Of a stretch of DNA of 64,000 bases, positions 43,202 through 52,037 are shown piece by piece (the first letter of the stretch is position 1; each line of letters begins with the position of its first letter). Position numbers and translations under genes: made by a program. Source of the DNA: Methylobacterium sp. E-005 (GTDB taxonomy: Bacteria; Pseudomonadota; Alphaproteobacteria; Rhizobiales; Beijerinckiaceae); contig NZ_JAKSYG010000219.1 in assembly GCF_022829725.1 (NCBI RefSeq), forward strand, positions 62,001 to 126,000. The letters run 5' to 3'. Below the pieces are notes generated by a model. The model was given only the letters and a program-made list of their open reading frames with translations. It was not told where the DNA came from and made no database searches.

Positions 43202-43996
43202 ATGGACGCTTATCACGACCTGCTCCGGCGCATCCTCGATGCGGGCGCCGCCAAGGAGGACCGGACCGGCACCGGCACGCTCTCGGTGTTCGGCCACCAG
43301 ATGCGCTTCGACCTGTCGGCGGGCTTCCCCCTGGTCACCACGAAGCGCCTGCACCTGCGCTCGATCATCCACGAGCTGCTCTGGTTCCTGGCCGGCGACA
43401 CCAACGTGGCCGCGCTGAGGGCCAACGGCGTGACGATCTGGGACGAGTGGGCCGATGAACACGGTGACCTCGGGCCCGTCTACGGCAAGCAATGGCGCTC
43501 CTGGCAGAAGCCCGACGGCGGCACGGTCGACCAGATCGCCTGGGTGCTCGACGAGATCCGGCGCAACCCGGATTCCCGCCGCCTGATCGTGTCGGCCTGG
43601 AACCCGGCCGACCTCGACAAGATGGCGCTCGCCCCCTGCCACTGCCTGTTCCAGTTCTACGTGAGCGAGGGGCGGCTCTCCTGCCAGCTCTACCAGCGCT
43701 CGGCCGATGCCTTCCTGGGTGTGCCGTTCAACATCGCGAGCTACGCGCTCCTGACCCACATGATCGCGCAGGTGACCGGCCTCGGGGTCGGCGATTTCGT
43801 CCACACCTTCGGCGACGCGCATCTGTACCGGAACCACCTGGAGCAGACCCGGACCCTCTTGAGCCGGACGCCGCGCCCGCTGCCGCAACTGCGGCTCAAT
43901 CCCGCGGTCCGCGACCTCTTCGCCTTCCGGTACGAGGATATCGCCATCGAGACTTACGACCCGCATCCCGCCATCGCGGCACCGGTGGCGGTATGA
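43202..43996 (+). CDS. thyA: Thymidylate synthase
   Basis: Folate-dependent methylation of dUMP to dTMP. The 264-residue ThyA form has the dUMP-binding Arg21, catalytic Cys146 in LAPCHC (143-148), the Arg126-Arg127 pair and the conserved [19 protein letters not shown], in parts [11 protein letters not shown] and [10 protein letters not shown] (about 166-187). ATG at 43202 follows GGCGG. It overlaps folA by ATGA at 43993-43996, coupling dTMP synthesis to dihydrofolate recycling. Confidence 0.97.
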   Translation: MDAYHDLLRRILDAGAAKEDRTGTGTLSVFGHQMRFDLSAGFPLVTTKRLHLRSIIHELLWFLAGDTNVAALRANGVTIWDEWADEHGDLGPVYGKQWRSWQKPDGGTVDQIAWVLDEIRRNPDSRRLIVSAWNPADLDKMALAPCHCLFQFYVSEGRLSCQLYQRSADAFLGVPFNIASYALLTHMIAQVTGLGVGDFVHTFGDAHLYRNHLEQTRTLLSRTPRPLPQLRLNPAVRDLFAFRYEDIAIETYDPHPAIAAPVAV

Positions 43997-44484
43997 GGCC
44001 GATCGTCTCCCTGGTGGCGGCCGTCGCCCGCAACGGCGTGATCGGCCGCGACAACGGCCTCGCGTGGCACCTGTCCAGCGACCTCAAGCGGTTCAAGGCG
44101 CTCACCATGGGCAAGCCGATGCTGATGGGCCGCCGGACCTGGGACTCGATCGGCCGGCCACTGCCGGGTCGCCGAACGCTGGTCCTGACCCGCGACCGCG
44201 CCTTTCGGGCCGAGGGTGCCGAGACCGTTCACGACTGGGACGCCGCGCTGTCGGCCGCCGCCGGCACGGAGCTGATGGTGGTGGGCGGTGCCGAGATCTA
44301 CGCCCTCGCGCTTCCGCAGGCCGATCGCCTGTACCTCACCGAGGTCGATTCCGAGCCGGAGGGCGATGTGCGATTCCCGACCTTCGACCGGGCCCAGTTC
44401 TGCGAGACGTTGCGCGAGGCGCATCCGGCTGGTCCGCGCGACGAGTACGCTTTCGCGTTCGTGGATTGTGAACGCGTGCGCTGA
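43993..44484 (+). CDS. folA: Dihydrofolate reductase
   Basis: Reduces dihydrofolate, the by-product of ThyA, to tetrahydrofolate with NADPH. The 163-residue product starts [20 protein letters not shown], with catalytic Asp30 in LSSDLKRFK (27-35), [15 protein letters not shown] (40-54) and the [12 protein letters not shown] (96-107) NADPH motif. Its start overlaps the thyA stop. The following gap (44485-44767) shows no gene. Confidence 0.96.
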   Translation: MRPIVSLVAAVARNGVIGRDNGLAWHLSSDLKRFKALTMGKPMLMGRRTWDSIGRPLPGRRTLVLTRDRAFRAEGAETVHDWDAALSAAAGTELMVVGGAEIYALALPQADRLYLTEVDSEPEGDVRFPTFDRAQFCETLREAHPAGPRDEYAFAFVDCERVR

Positions 44485-44767
44485 GGCGCGCCGCCGCATT
44501 TGCCTTTGGGCCCCCGCATGCCCACCTGCCAGCCTTGACAGCACGGGGCATGCGCCCGCAGGTGCCTGTCGGGTGCGCGTGTTCACGTCGGGCTTGCGCA
44601 TTCTTCGGGAAGATGCGCCCGGGCAAGTGTTTAGCTCTCCATACAGGCCGGATCGCACGGCGATCGGACCGGAGGGGCGGGACTAGGCGGGCGAGCGTGG
44701 CCGTTCAGGCAAGGGGCGCCGGCTGGCAAGTCGGTCAGGTGCGGACAGGCGGGAGACGACGGCTAGG

Positions 44768-45949
44768 ATGCCTTGGAGCAATCAGAGCGGCGGCGGAGGT
44801 CCCTGGGGCCGGCCCGGCGGTAACGGCGGTGGCGGCGGCGGCCCGTGGGGCAACGGCGGCAAGACGCCGCCGAATCTCGAGGATCTGCTCCGGCGCGGGC
44901 AGGACCGGCTGCGTGGCCTGATTCCGGGCGGCGGCGGCACCGGCGGCTATGGCGGAGGCGGCTCCACCGGTCTCGGCGGCGGCCGCAGCGCGGCGGTGAT
45001 CGCGGCGCTCGCGGTCGCGGTCTGGCTCGCCACCGGCTTCTACACCGTCTACCCGCGGCAGGTCGGCATCGAGACGATCTTCGGCCGCTATGTCGGCACG
45101 AAGGGCGAGGGCCTGCGCTACAACTTCCCCTATCCGATCGGCGGGGTGGTGAAGCCGGATGTCGGCTCCCAGAACTCGATCCAGATCGGCTTTCGCTCCG
45201 GTCCCGGCGGCCAGGGCCGCACCCGCGACGTGCCGGACGAGAGCTTGATGCTCACCGGCGACGAGAACATCGTCGATCTCGATTTCGAGGTGCAGTGGCG
45301 GGTCAACCCGCTGAAGGCCTCCGACTTCGTCTTCAACCTCCAGAACCCGGAGGGCACCATCAAGGCGATCTCCGAGAGCGCGATGCGCGAGGTGATCGGC
45401 CGCCGCAACATCCAGGCGATCCTCACCAACGAGCAGTCGAGCATCGCCCAGGAGGTGAAGGAGATGGTCCAGAAGGCGCTGGACGAGTACGGCGCGGGCG
45501 TCCGCATCGAGGTGGTACAGCTCGTGGCGGTGAACCCGCCGCCGGAGGTGCGTCCCGCCTTCATCGACGTGAACGCCGCCCAGCAGGACGCCGACACGGC
45601 GCAGAACGAGGCCAAGACCTACGCGAGCCGCGAGGTGCCGCAGGCCCGCGGTAAGGCGTCCCAGATCGTCCAGCAGGCCGAGGCCTACAGGACCAAGGCG
45701 ACCGCCGACGCCACCGGCCAGGCGGCGCGGTTCAGCGAGGTCTACGCCTCCTACAAGGCCGCCCCGGCGATCAGCCGTGAGCGGATCTTCCTGGAGACGA
45801 TGGAGAAGGTCCTGGGCTCCGTGAACAAGGTGATCATCGACCAGAACGGGACGCAGCCCGGCACCGCGACGGCGGCCGGCGTGCTGCCGGTCCTGCCGCT
45901 CTCGGAGTTCGGCGCCCGCGCCCAGACCCAGACGGGGGCCGGCCGATGA
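44768..45949 (+). CDS. hflK: FtsH protease modulator HflK
   Basis: With HflC forms the membrane cage that controls the FtsH protease. The 393-residue product has a Gly-rich, Asn/Pro-containing cytoplasmic N terminus (about 1-72), one transmembrane helix (about 77-97) and a periplasmic SPFH/band 7 domain (about 98-335) with GLRYNFPYPIG, the DENIVDLDFEVQWRV strand and a long Ala/Gln coiled helix. ATG at 44768. It overlaps hflC by ATGA. Confidence 0.95.
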   Translation: MPWSNQSGGGGPWGRPGGNGGGGGGPWGNGGKTPPNLEDLLRRGQDRLRGLIPGGGGTGGYGGGGSTGLGGGRSAAVIAALAVAVWLATGFYTVYPRQVGIETIFGRYVGTKGEGLRYNFPYPIGGVVKPDVGSQNSIQIGFRSGPGGQGRTRDVPDESLMLTGDENIVDLDFEVQWRVNPLKASDFVFNLQNPEGTIKAISESAMREVIGRRNIQAILTNEQSSIAQEVKEMVQKALDEYGAGVRIEVVQLVAVNPPPEVRPAFIDVNAAQQDADTAQNEAKTYASREVPQARGKASQIVQQAEAYRTKATADATGQAARFSEVYASYKAAPAISRERIFLETMEKVLGSVNKVIIDQNGTQPGTATAAGVLPVLPLSEFGARAQTQTGAGR

Positions 45950-46911
45950 AACAGGCTCTCCGCACCGGCCTGATCGCGGTCGCCGCGATCGTCGCGATCG
46001 GGCTCTACGCCTCGATCTTCACCGTCGGCCAGATGCAGCAAGCGCTGGTCCTGCAGTTCGGCCGGGTCCGCGCCGTCCTCAACGCCACCGGCGAGGACAA
46101 GCCCGGCCTCTACTTCAAGATCCCGTTCATGGAGAACGTGGTCATCTTCGACAAGCGCGTGCTCGACCTCGACCTGCCGGTCCAGACCGTGCTGACCGCC
46201 GACCGGCAGAACCTGGAGGTCGATGCCTTCGCCCGCTACCGGATCCTCGATCCGCTGCGCTTCTATCAGGCGGTGGGCAATGTCGGGCTGGCCAACCAGC
46301 GGCTGGCGAGCTTCACCAATTCCGGCCTGCGCAACGTGCTGGCCCGCTCGACCCGCGACGCGATCGTCAAGACCGAGCGCGGCGAGCTGATGCACCAGAT
46401 CCAGGAGGACGTGAACCGGCAGGCCAAGTTCCTGGGCATCGAGATCGTGGATCTGCGCATGACCCGCGTCGATCTGCCCGCGCAGAACTCGGCCGCGGTC
46501 TACAAGCGGATGAAGACCGAGCGCGAGCGCGAGGCCGCCGACATCCGCGCCAACGGCGATCAGATCGCCGCCACGATCCGCGCCAAGGCCGATCGCGAGG
46601 TGACGGTCATCCTCGCCGAGGCGACGCAGAAATCCGAGCAGCTGCGCGGCCAGGGCGACGCCGACAAGAACCGCATCCTCGCCGAGGCGTTCAGCGCGGA
46701 CGCGGATTTCTTCAGCTTCTACCGGTCGATGCAGGCCTACGAGGTCGGGCTGAAGGGATCGGACACGCGCTTGGTGATCAGCCCGAACACGGACTTCTTC
46801 CGCTACTTCAGCGACCCGCAGGGCCGGGCCGCTGCCGCTGCGGTGCGTCCCCCGCGCGGGGCCGCCGATCCGAGCGCGACCACCGGTTCCACCGCCGGCG
46901 CCGCACGCTGA
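45946..46911 (+). CDS. hflC: FtsH protease modulator HflC
   Basis: Partner of HflK, 321 residues: transmembrane helix about 5-25, then the SPFH domain with QALVLQFGRVRAV (30-42), FARYRILDPLRFYQAVG (about 88-104), LRNVLARSTRDAI and a charged coiled-coil (about 185-260) including KTERERE and ADKNRILAEAFS. Start overlaps hflK. degP follows 109 bases later in the same direction; the three form an envelope-quality group. Confidence 0.95.
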   Translation: MKQALRTGLIAVAAIVAIGLYASIFTVGQMQQALVLQFGRVRAVLNATGEDKPGLYFKIPFMENVVIFDKRVLDLDLPVQTVLTADRQNLEVDAFARYRILDPLRFYQAVGNVGLANQRLASFTNSGLRNVLARSTRDAIVKTERGELMHQIQEDVNRQAKFLGIEIVDLRMTRVDLPAQNSAAVYKRMKTEREREAADIRANGDQIAATIRAKADREVTVILAEATQKSEQLRGQGDADKNRILAEAFSADADFFSFYRSMQAYEVGLKGSDTRLVISPNTDFFRYFSDPQGRAAAAAVRPPRGAADPSATTGSTAGAAR

Positions 46912-47020
46912 GCGTGTTGGCGCCCCGGCCCCCGGGGACTACCTTGTGCGACAACACGTGGACCCTGATCGTCGGTCAGGGATCCGCGGAGCCGGAAACG
47001 CGGTCTTGAAGAGGTCGATC

Positions 47021-48565
47021 ATGCATTCCGTCGCGCGCGCCCCCGAGGCGCCCTTCGGCCGCGCCAAGGCGCAGCCCCTCTCGCGTGCCCGCAGCCTGAT
47101 GGCGGCGATCCTGGTCGGGGCCTCGGTGGCGACCGCGGCGCTGCCGGTCCCGGCCTTCGCAAAGGGGCCGGCCTCGCTTGCCGACCTCGCCGATCAGGTG
47201 ACGGACGCGGTGGTGAACATCTCGGCCTCCACCACGGTCGAGGCCCGGGGCAGCCGCGCTGGGCCGCAGGTGCCCCCGGGCACCCCGTTCGAGGATCTGT
47301 TCGAGGAATTCTTCAACCGCCGCGGCGGCCGGGGCGGTGGCGGTGGCGGCGGCGACGGCGAGGCGCCGCGGGCCCAGCGCAAGTCGAACTCGTTGGGCTC
47401 CGGCTTCATCATCGATGCGGCTGGCCTCGTCGTGACCAACAACCACGTCATCGGCGATGCCAACGACATTCAGGTGATCCTGCACGACGGCACCAAGCTG
47501 AAGGCCGAGATTGTCGGCAAGGATTCGAAGATCGACCTTGCTGTGCTGCGGGTGAAGCCCCCGGCCGATCATCCGCTCAAGGCGGTGCCGTTCGGCAATT
47601 CCGACAAGATGCGGCCGGGCGACTGGGTGATCGCCATCGGCAACCCGTTCGGCCTCGGCGGCTCGGTCTCGGCCGGCATCGTCTCGGCCCGGGGCCGGAA
47701 CATCGAGTCCGGACCCTACGACAACTACATCCAGACCGACGCGGCCATCAACAAGGGCAATTCGGGCGGCCCGCTGTTCAACATGGATGGCGAAGTGATC
47801 GGCATCAACACGGCGATCCTGTCGCCGACCGGCGGCTCGGTCGGCATCGGCTTCGCAGTGCCGTCCGACACGGCGAAGCCGGTGATCGACCAGCTGCGCG
47901 ATTTCGGCGAGGTTCGCCGCGGCTGGCTCGGCGTGCGCATCCAGAACGTCGACGACGCCACCGCCGAGGCGCTCAACCTCAAGGGTGGGCCGCGGGGGGC
48001 TCTGGTCGCGGGCGTCGACGAGAAGGGGCCGGCCAAGACCGCCGGGATCGAGGTTGGCGACGTGATCCTGAAGTTCAACGGCGCGCCCGTGAAGGCGTCC
48101 GGCGACCTGCCGCGGATCGTGGCCTCCACCCCGGTGGGCCAGAAGGTCGACGTGGTCGTCATGCGCAAGGGCGAGGAGGTGACGAAGCCCGTCACCCTCG
48201 GGCGCCTGGAGGACAGCGACAAGCCGCAGCTCGCCAACCTGCGCCAGCCGGAGCCCGAGAGCGCGACCCGTCAGGCGCTCGGCCTCAACCTGTCGGGCAT
48301 GACCGACGATCTGCGCAAGAAGTACTCCATCAAGGACACCGTGAAGGGCGTGGTCGTCACCCGCGTCGACCCGAACTCGACGGCGGCCGACAAGCGGATC
48401 CAGCCCGGCGAGGTGATCGTCGAGGTCGGCCAGGAGGCGGTGAACACGCCGGCCGACGTGACCAAGCGGATCGATGCCCTGAAGAAGGACGGGCGCAAGT
48501 CGGTCCTGCTGCTGGTGGCCAGTGCGACGGGCGACGTGCGGTTCGTGGCCCTCGGGCTGGACTGA
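47021..48565 (+). CDS. degP: Do-family periplasmic serine protease (DegP/HtrA)
   Basis: Periplasmic protease-chaperone. The 514-residue product has a signal peptide (about 24-48, ending PAFA-KG), a Gly-rich loop (102-112), the trypsin-like domain with catalytic His142 (TNNHVIG), Asp172 (KIDLAVL) and Ser248 (GNSGGPL), and two PDZ domains (about 290-385 and 410-505). ATG at 47021. It lies downstream of hflK-hflC as in many Proteobacteria. Confidence 0.96.
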   Translation: MHSVARAPEAPFGRAKAQPLSRARSLMAAILVGASVATAALPVPAFAKGPASLADLADQVTDAVVNISASTTVEARGSRAGPQVPPGTPFEDLFEEFFNRRGGRGGGGGGGDGEAPRAQRKSNSLGSGFIIDAAGLVVTNNHVIGDANDIQVILHDGTKLKAEIVGKDSKIDLAVLRVKPPADHPLKAVPFGNSDKMRPGDWVIAIGNPFGLGGSVSAGIVSARGRNIESGPYDNYIQTDAAINKGNSGGPLFNMDGEVIGINTAILSPTGGSVGIGFAVPSDTAKPVIDQLRDFGEVRRGWLGVRIQNVDDATAEALNLKGGPRGALVAGVDEKGPAKTAGIEVGDVILKFNGAPVKASGDLPRIVASTPVGQKVDVVVMRKGEEVTKPVTLGRLEDSDKPQLANLRQPEPESATRQALGLNLSGMTDDLRKKYSIKDTVKGVVVTRVDPNSTAADKRIQPGEVIVEVGQEAVNTPADVTKRIDALKKDGRKSVLLLVASATGDVRFVALGLD

Positions 48566-48590
48566 GCGGCATCGTCGGACGAAAGATCCC

Positions 48591-48620
48591 AGGCCGCCGC
48601 TTCGCGCGGAGCGGCGGCCT
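48591..48620 (+). terminator. Hairpin downstream of degP
   Basis: A perfect 11-bp stem AGGCCGCCGCT/AGCGGCGGCCT with an eight-base loop, 25 bases after the degP stop; no T run. Confidence 0.6.
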
Positions 48621-48707
48621 CTGCATTCGGGAAGCTCGCATTGCCGTGGTGCTGCGGGACGGCACACTGGTGCAGCGAGTCGGGTCGGCTCGGACGATCC
48701 TGAAGCC

Positions 48708-49082
48708 ATGACAGCCGTTGCCTTCGATACATTGAAGTTCGCCCGCGCCCTGCGCGATAAGGCGAAGCTGTCCCCCGAGCAGGCGGAGGGCTTGGCTGAC
48801 GCACTCGTGGACGTCTTCGATGGAAACATCGCCACGAAAGCCGACATCCGCGATGTGCAGACCGACATCCAAGTCGTTCGAAACGATATCGAGGCCCTGA
48901 AAATCCAGACCCGTGCCGATATTGAGGCGCTGCGGCTGGAAACGAAGGCCGACATCGAGGCCGTCAAGGGCGCGATCGCCTCCGCCAAAGTCGAGACGGT
49001 GCGCTGGCTCGCCGGGGCAATCGGCTTTCAGACGCTGGCGGTGCTGGGCACCGTGGTGGCCCTGACCCGGACCATCCACTGA
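48708..49082 (+). CDS. Coiled-coil protein with C-terminal membrane helix (DUF1640/CCDC90-like)
   Basis: A 124-residue protein with heptad-like repeats TDIQVVRNDIEALK and RADIEALRLETKADIEAVK (about 50-86) and a C-terminal hydrophobic helix (about 100-120). This layout matches the DUF1640/CCDC90 family, related to mitochondrial MCU regulators. ATG at 48708 has no strong ribosome site. Function in bacteria is unknown. Confidence 0.75.
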   Translation: MTAVAFDTLKFARALRDKAKLSPEQAEGLADALVDVFDGNIATKADIRDVQTDIQVVRNDIEALKIQTRADIEALRLETKADIEAVKGAIASAKVETVRWLAGAIGFQTLAVLGTVVALTRTIH

Positions 49083-49086
49083 GCGC

Positions 49087-49980
49087 TCATCCTACGAACT
49101 CCGCCGCCGCGTAGCCCTGGAGGTAGAGGAGTGCGGTGAGGTCGCCGTGCTCGACCCGGACCTGCGCCGCAGCGGCCACCGCGGGTTTGGCCCGGAACGC
49201 CACGCCGAGGCCGGCCTCCGCCAGCATGTCGAGGTCGTTGGCGCCGTCGCCCACCGCCAGCGTGTCCGCGGGGTTGAGGCCGAGCGCGCCGCGAAGTTCG
49301 ATCAGCGTGGCGCGCTTCTCGGCCTTGCCGACGATCGGATCCGCGACGGTACCGGTCAGCCGGCCGTCCGCCACGCCCAGCACGTTGGACCGGTGCTCGT
49401 GGAAGCCGATCATCGCGGCGATCGGGCCGGTGAACAGGGTGAAGCCCCCTGAGACGAGGCAGGTCTGAGCGCCACGCGCGCGCATCGTCCGCACCAGCGT
49501 GGAACCGCCCGGTGTAAGGCTCAACCGCTCAGCGATCAGCCCGTCGATTGCTCCAATCGGAATGTCCTTCAGCAGCGCCACGCGCTCGCGCAAAGCCGGC
49601 TCGAAGGCGATCTCGCCCCGCATCGCGCGCTCGGTGATCGCCGCGACATGATCCTTGAGGCCGAGCGTCCCGGCGAGCTCGTCGATGCATTCCTGCTCGA
49701 TCATGGTGGAGTCCATGTCGGCCAGGAACAGACGCTTGCGCCGATGCGCGTCGGCGGGGAGCACGGCGAGGTCGATCGGCTCGCCGGCGAGCGCCGTCCG
49801 GAGCGTGTCCGTGAGGGAAGCCGCGGCGGCGGGCTCGCCCGGGACCAGCAGCTCGGCCGCGACCTCCCCGTGCAGGATCCGGGGCTGGTGCTCCGTCCGC
49901 AGCACGGCGCGGGTCTCGGCCAGCACCGCGTCGGTGATGGACGGCCGATCCGGGTTTGCTATCAGGACCGCGACCAGCAT
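49087..49980 (-). CDS. serB: Phosphoserine phosphatase SerB
   Basis: Dephosphorylates phosphoserine in the last step of serine synthesis. The 297-residue HAD protein has nucleophile Asp88 in LADMDSTMI (86-94), [10 protein letters not shown] (about 174-183) and [10 protein letters not shown] (about 243-252). N-terminal part (about 1-75) is an ACT-like region. ATG at 49980. Its start codon lies only 14 bases from that of the divergent miaA. Confidence 0.93.
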   Translation of the reverse strand: MLVAVLIANPDRPSITDAVLAETRAVLRTEHQPRILHGEVAAELLVPGEPAAAASLTDTLRTALAGEPIDLAVLPADAHRRKRLFLADMDSTMIEQECIDELAGTLGLKDHVAAITERAMRGEIAFEPALRERVALLKDIPIGAIDGLIAERLSLTPGGSTLVRTMRARGAQTCLVSGGFTLFTGPIAAMIGFHEHRSNVLGVADGRLTGTVADPIVGKAEKRATLIELRGALGLNPADTLAVGDGANDLDMLAEAGLGVAFRAKPAVAAAAQVRVEHGDLTALLYLQGYAAAEFVG

Positions 49981-49994
49981 CGTGGAGGTTCGCC

Positions 49995-50909
49995 TTGCCA
50001 GACCGAGAGGCCGGGGGGCGCCCGGCGGCGATCCTCATCGCAGGGCCCACCGCGTCGGGCAAGTCGGCGCTCGCCGCCCGGCTGGCGCAGCAGCGTGGCG
50101 GCGTGGTCATCAACACCGATTCCATGCAGGTCTACGCCGATCTGCGCTGCCTCACCGCCCGTCCCGATTCGGACGAGGAGGCCCGGGTCCCCCATCGGTT
50201 CTACGGCCATGTCGACGGGGCCGTGAACTATTCCGTTGGGCACTTCTCGCGGGATGCGGCGGCGCTGCTCCAGAGCCTGGATGGACGGTTACCGGTTTTC
50301 GTCGGCGGCACCGGCCTGTATTTCCGGGCGCTCGAGCAGGGCTTTTCGGAGCTGCCGCCCGTACCCGAGGCGGTGCGGGCGCAGGTCCGGGACGCGGCAG
50401 AGGGGCGCCCGACCGAGGCGCTGCACGCCGACCTCGCCCGGCACGATTCCGAGGGGGCAGCCCGGCTGCGCCCGAGCGACCGGATGCGGGTGATGCGCGC
50501 CCTGGAGATCTTTTTCGCCACGGGTCGCCCGATCGCCAGCTTCTACGGCGATCCGGTGCCCGGCCCGCTGGCCGGGCGGCATCTCCAAAAGATCTTCCTG
50601 GCGCCCGACCGCACGCTCCTGCGCGCCCGCATCGACGCCCGGTTCCGGACCATGATCGCGGAAGGCGCGCTGGAGGAGGTCGCCCGCCTGCGGTCGCGCA
50701 GGCTCGATCCGATGCTGCCGGTGATGCGCGCCCACGGCGTGCCGGGTTTGATCGCCCATCTCGACGGGGCGATGAGCCTTGAGGATGCGATCATCCGGGG
50801 GCAGGCGGATACGCGCGCCTATGCCAAGCGGCAGTTCACGTGGTTCCGCCACCAGATGGGGGAGAACTGGCGGTGGATGGATCCGGAGGTGGCCGCGGCT
50901 GAGCTGTGA
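49995..50909 (+). CDS. miaA: tRNA dimethylallyltransferase
   Basis: Prenylates A37 of tRNAs reading UNN codons. From TTG 49995 the protein has 304 residues with the P-loop GPTASGKS (17-24), [10 protein letters not shown] (about 38-47), the [10 protein letters not shown] stretch (about 100-109) and a conserved RAHGVPGL (about 238-245). TTG is chosen because GGAGG (49984-49988) stands six bases upstream; the longer frame overlaps serB. Downstream lies the family B repeat. Confidence 0.92.
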   Translation: MPDREAGGRPAAILIAGPTASGKSALAARLAQQRGGVVINTDSMQVYADLRCLTARPDSDEEARVPHRFYGHVDGAVNYSVGHFSRDAAALLQSLDGRLPVFVGGTGLYFRALEQGFSELPPVPEAVRAQVRDAAEGRPTEALHADLARHDSEGAARLRPSDRMRVMRALEIFFATGRPIASFYGDPVPGPLAGRHLQKIFLAPDRTLLRARIDARFRTMIAEGALEEVARLRSRRLDPMLPVMRAHGVPGLIAHLDGAMSLEDAIIRGQADTRAYAKRQFTWFRHQMGENWRWMDPEVAAAEL

Positions 50910-50911
50910 GC

Positions 50912-51120
50912 CTAGCGCCTTCCTCCCGCGCCGCTCTGCGGGGGAGGGTGGCCCCTGCGTCAGCAGGGGTTGGGAGACGGGAACCCGGGTTCCGGAGAAG
51001 GCGCGACTTTCATGAGGGGCAGAGCCTCGTTCTGCACCGTGGCTCCCCCCTCCCGACCCGCTTCGCGGGCCGCCCTCTCCCGCAGAGGGGCGAGGGCGAC
51101 GCCGCGGGGGCCGTTTCGCA
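50912..51120. repeat. Dispersed intergenic element, family B copy 2
   Basis: Shares with copy 1 (19565-19778) the run CTCTGCGGGGGAGGGTGG, then CCCCTGCGTC, and the interior GGGTTCCGGA and TTTCATGA stretches; the right end is an imperfect complement of the left (GCCCTCTCCCGCAGAGGGG). It fills the gap between convergent miaA and the dehydrogenase gene. Confidence 0.75.
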
Positions 51121-51137
51121 ACGCGCGAAAAGAGCGC

Positions 51138-52007
51138 TCAGCGCTCCAGCCGCGCCACCAGGCTCGACGTGTCCCAGCGGTTGCCGCCCATGGCCTGCAC
51201 CTCGGCGTAGAACTGGTCGACGAGGGCTGAAACAGGGAGCTTCGCGCCGTTGCGACGGGCCTCGTCGAGCAGGATGCCCAGGTCCTTGCGCATCCAGTCG
51301 ACCGCGAAGCCGAAATCGAACTTGCCCTGGTTCATGGTCTTGCCGCGGTTCTCCATCTGCCAGGAGCCGGCGGCGCCTTTGGAGATCACGTCGAGCACCG
51401 CCTCCACGTCGAGGCCGGCCCGCTTGGCGAAGTGGACGCCCTCCGACAGGCCCTGGACCAGCCCGGCGATGCAGATCTGGTTAACCATCTTGGTGAGCTG
51501 GCCGGACCCCGCCGGGCCCATCAGCCGGCAGGCCCGGGCGAAGGATCCGATCGCGCCCTCGACCTTGGCGTAGGTCGCCGCGTCGCCGCCGCACATCACG
51601 GTGAGCACGCCGTTCTCGGCGCCGGCCTGGCCGCCCGAGACGGGGGCATCGATGAACCCGACGCCCTTCGCGTCGGCGGCGGCGGCGAGTTCCCGGGCAA
51701 CCTCGGCCGAGGCCGTGGTGTGGTCCACAAAGATCGCGCCGGCCTTCATGCCGGCGAGCGCCCCGTCCTCGCCCAGCACGACGCTGCGCAGATCGTCGTC
51801 GTTGCCGACGCAGGCGAACACGATCTCGGCGCCCTCGACGGCCTGCCGGGGTGTGGGCGCGAAGGCGCCGCCATAGGTCTTCACCCAGGCTTCCGCCTTC
51901 GGTGTGGTCCGGTTGTAGACCGTGACGTCGTGGCCCCCCTTCTTGGCGAGGTGGCCCGCCATCGGGCCGCCCATCACGCCGAGGCCCAGGAATGCGACCT
52001 TCGCCAT
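51138..52007 (-). CDS. Beta-hydroxyacid dehydrogenase (3-hydroxyisobutyrate/tartronate semialdehyde reductase family)
   Basis: NAD(P)-dependent oxidoreductase of 289 residues. Rossmann motif GLGVMGGPM (8-16), substrate loop DAPVSGGQAGAENG (120-133) and catalytic Lys173 in GQLTKMVNQ (169-177) match the family that includes 3-hydroxyisobutyrate dehydrogenase and tartronate semialdehyde reductase. The subgroup is uncertain: GlxR/GarR, Hib dehydrogenase and GLYR1-like enzymes look alike. ATG at 52007; the mctP gene is 30 bases upstream in the same direction, so co-transcription with a carboxylate transporter is plausible. Confidence 0.9.
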   Translation of the reverse strand: MAKVAFLGLGVMGGPMAGHLAKKGGHDVTVYNRTTPKAEAWVKTYGGAFAPTPRQAVEGAEIVFACVGNDDDLRSVVLGEDGALAGMKAGAIFVDHTTASAEVARELAAAADAKGVGFIDAPVSGGQAGAENGVLTVMCGGDAATYAKVEGAIGSFARACRLMGPAGSGQLTKMVNQICIAGLVQGLSEGVHFAKRAGLDVEAVLDVISKGAAGSWQMENRGKTMNQGKFDFGFAVDWMRKDLGILLDEARRNGAKLPVSALVDQFYAEVQAMGGNRWDTSSLVARLER

Positions 52008-52037
52008 TGTGCTCTCCTCAAACAGGGTTCCGGGGGC

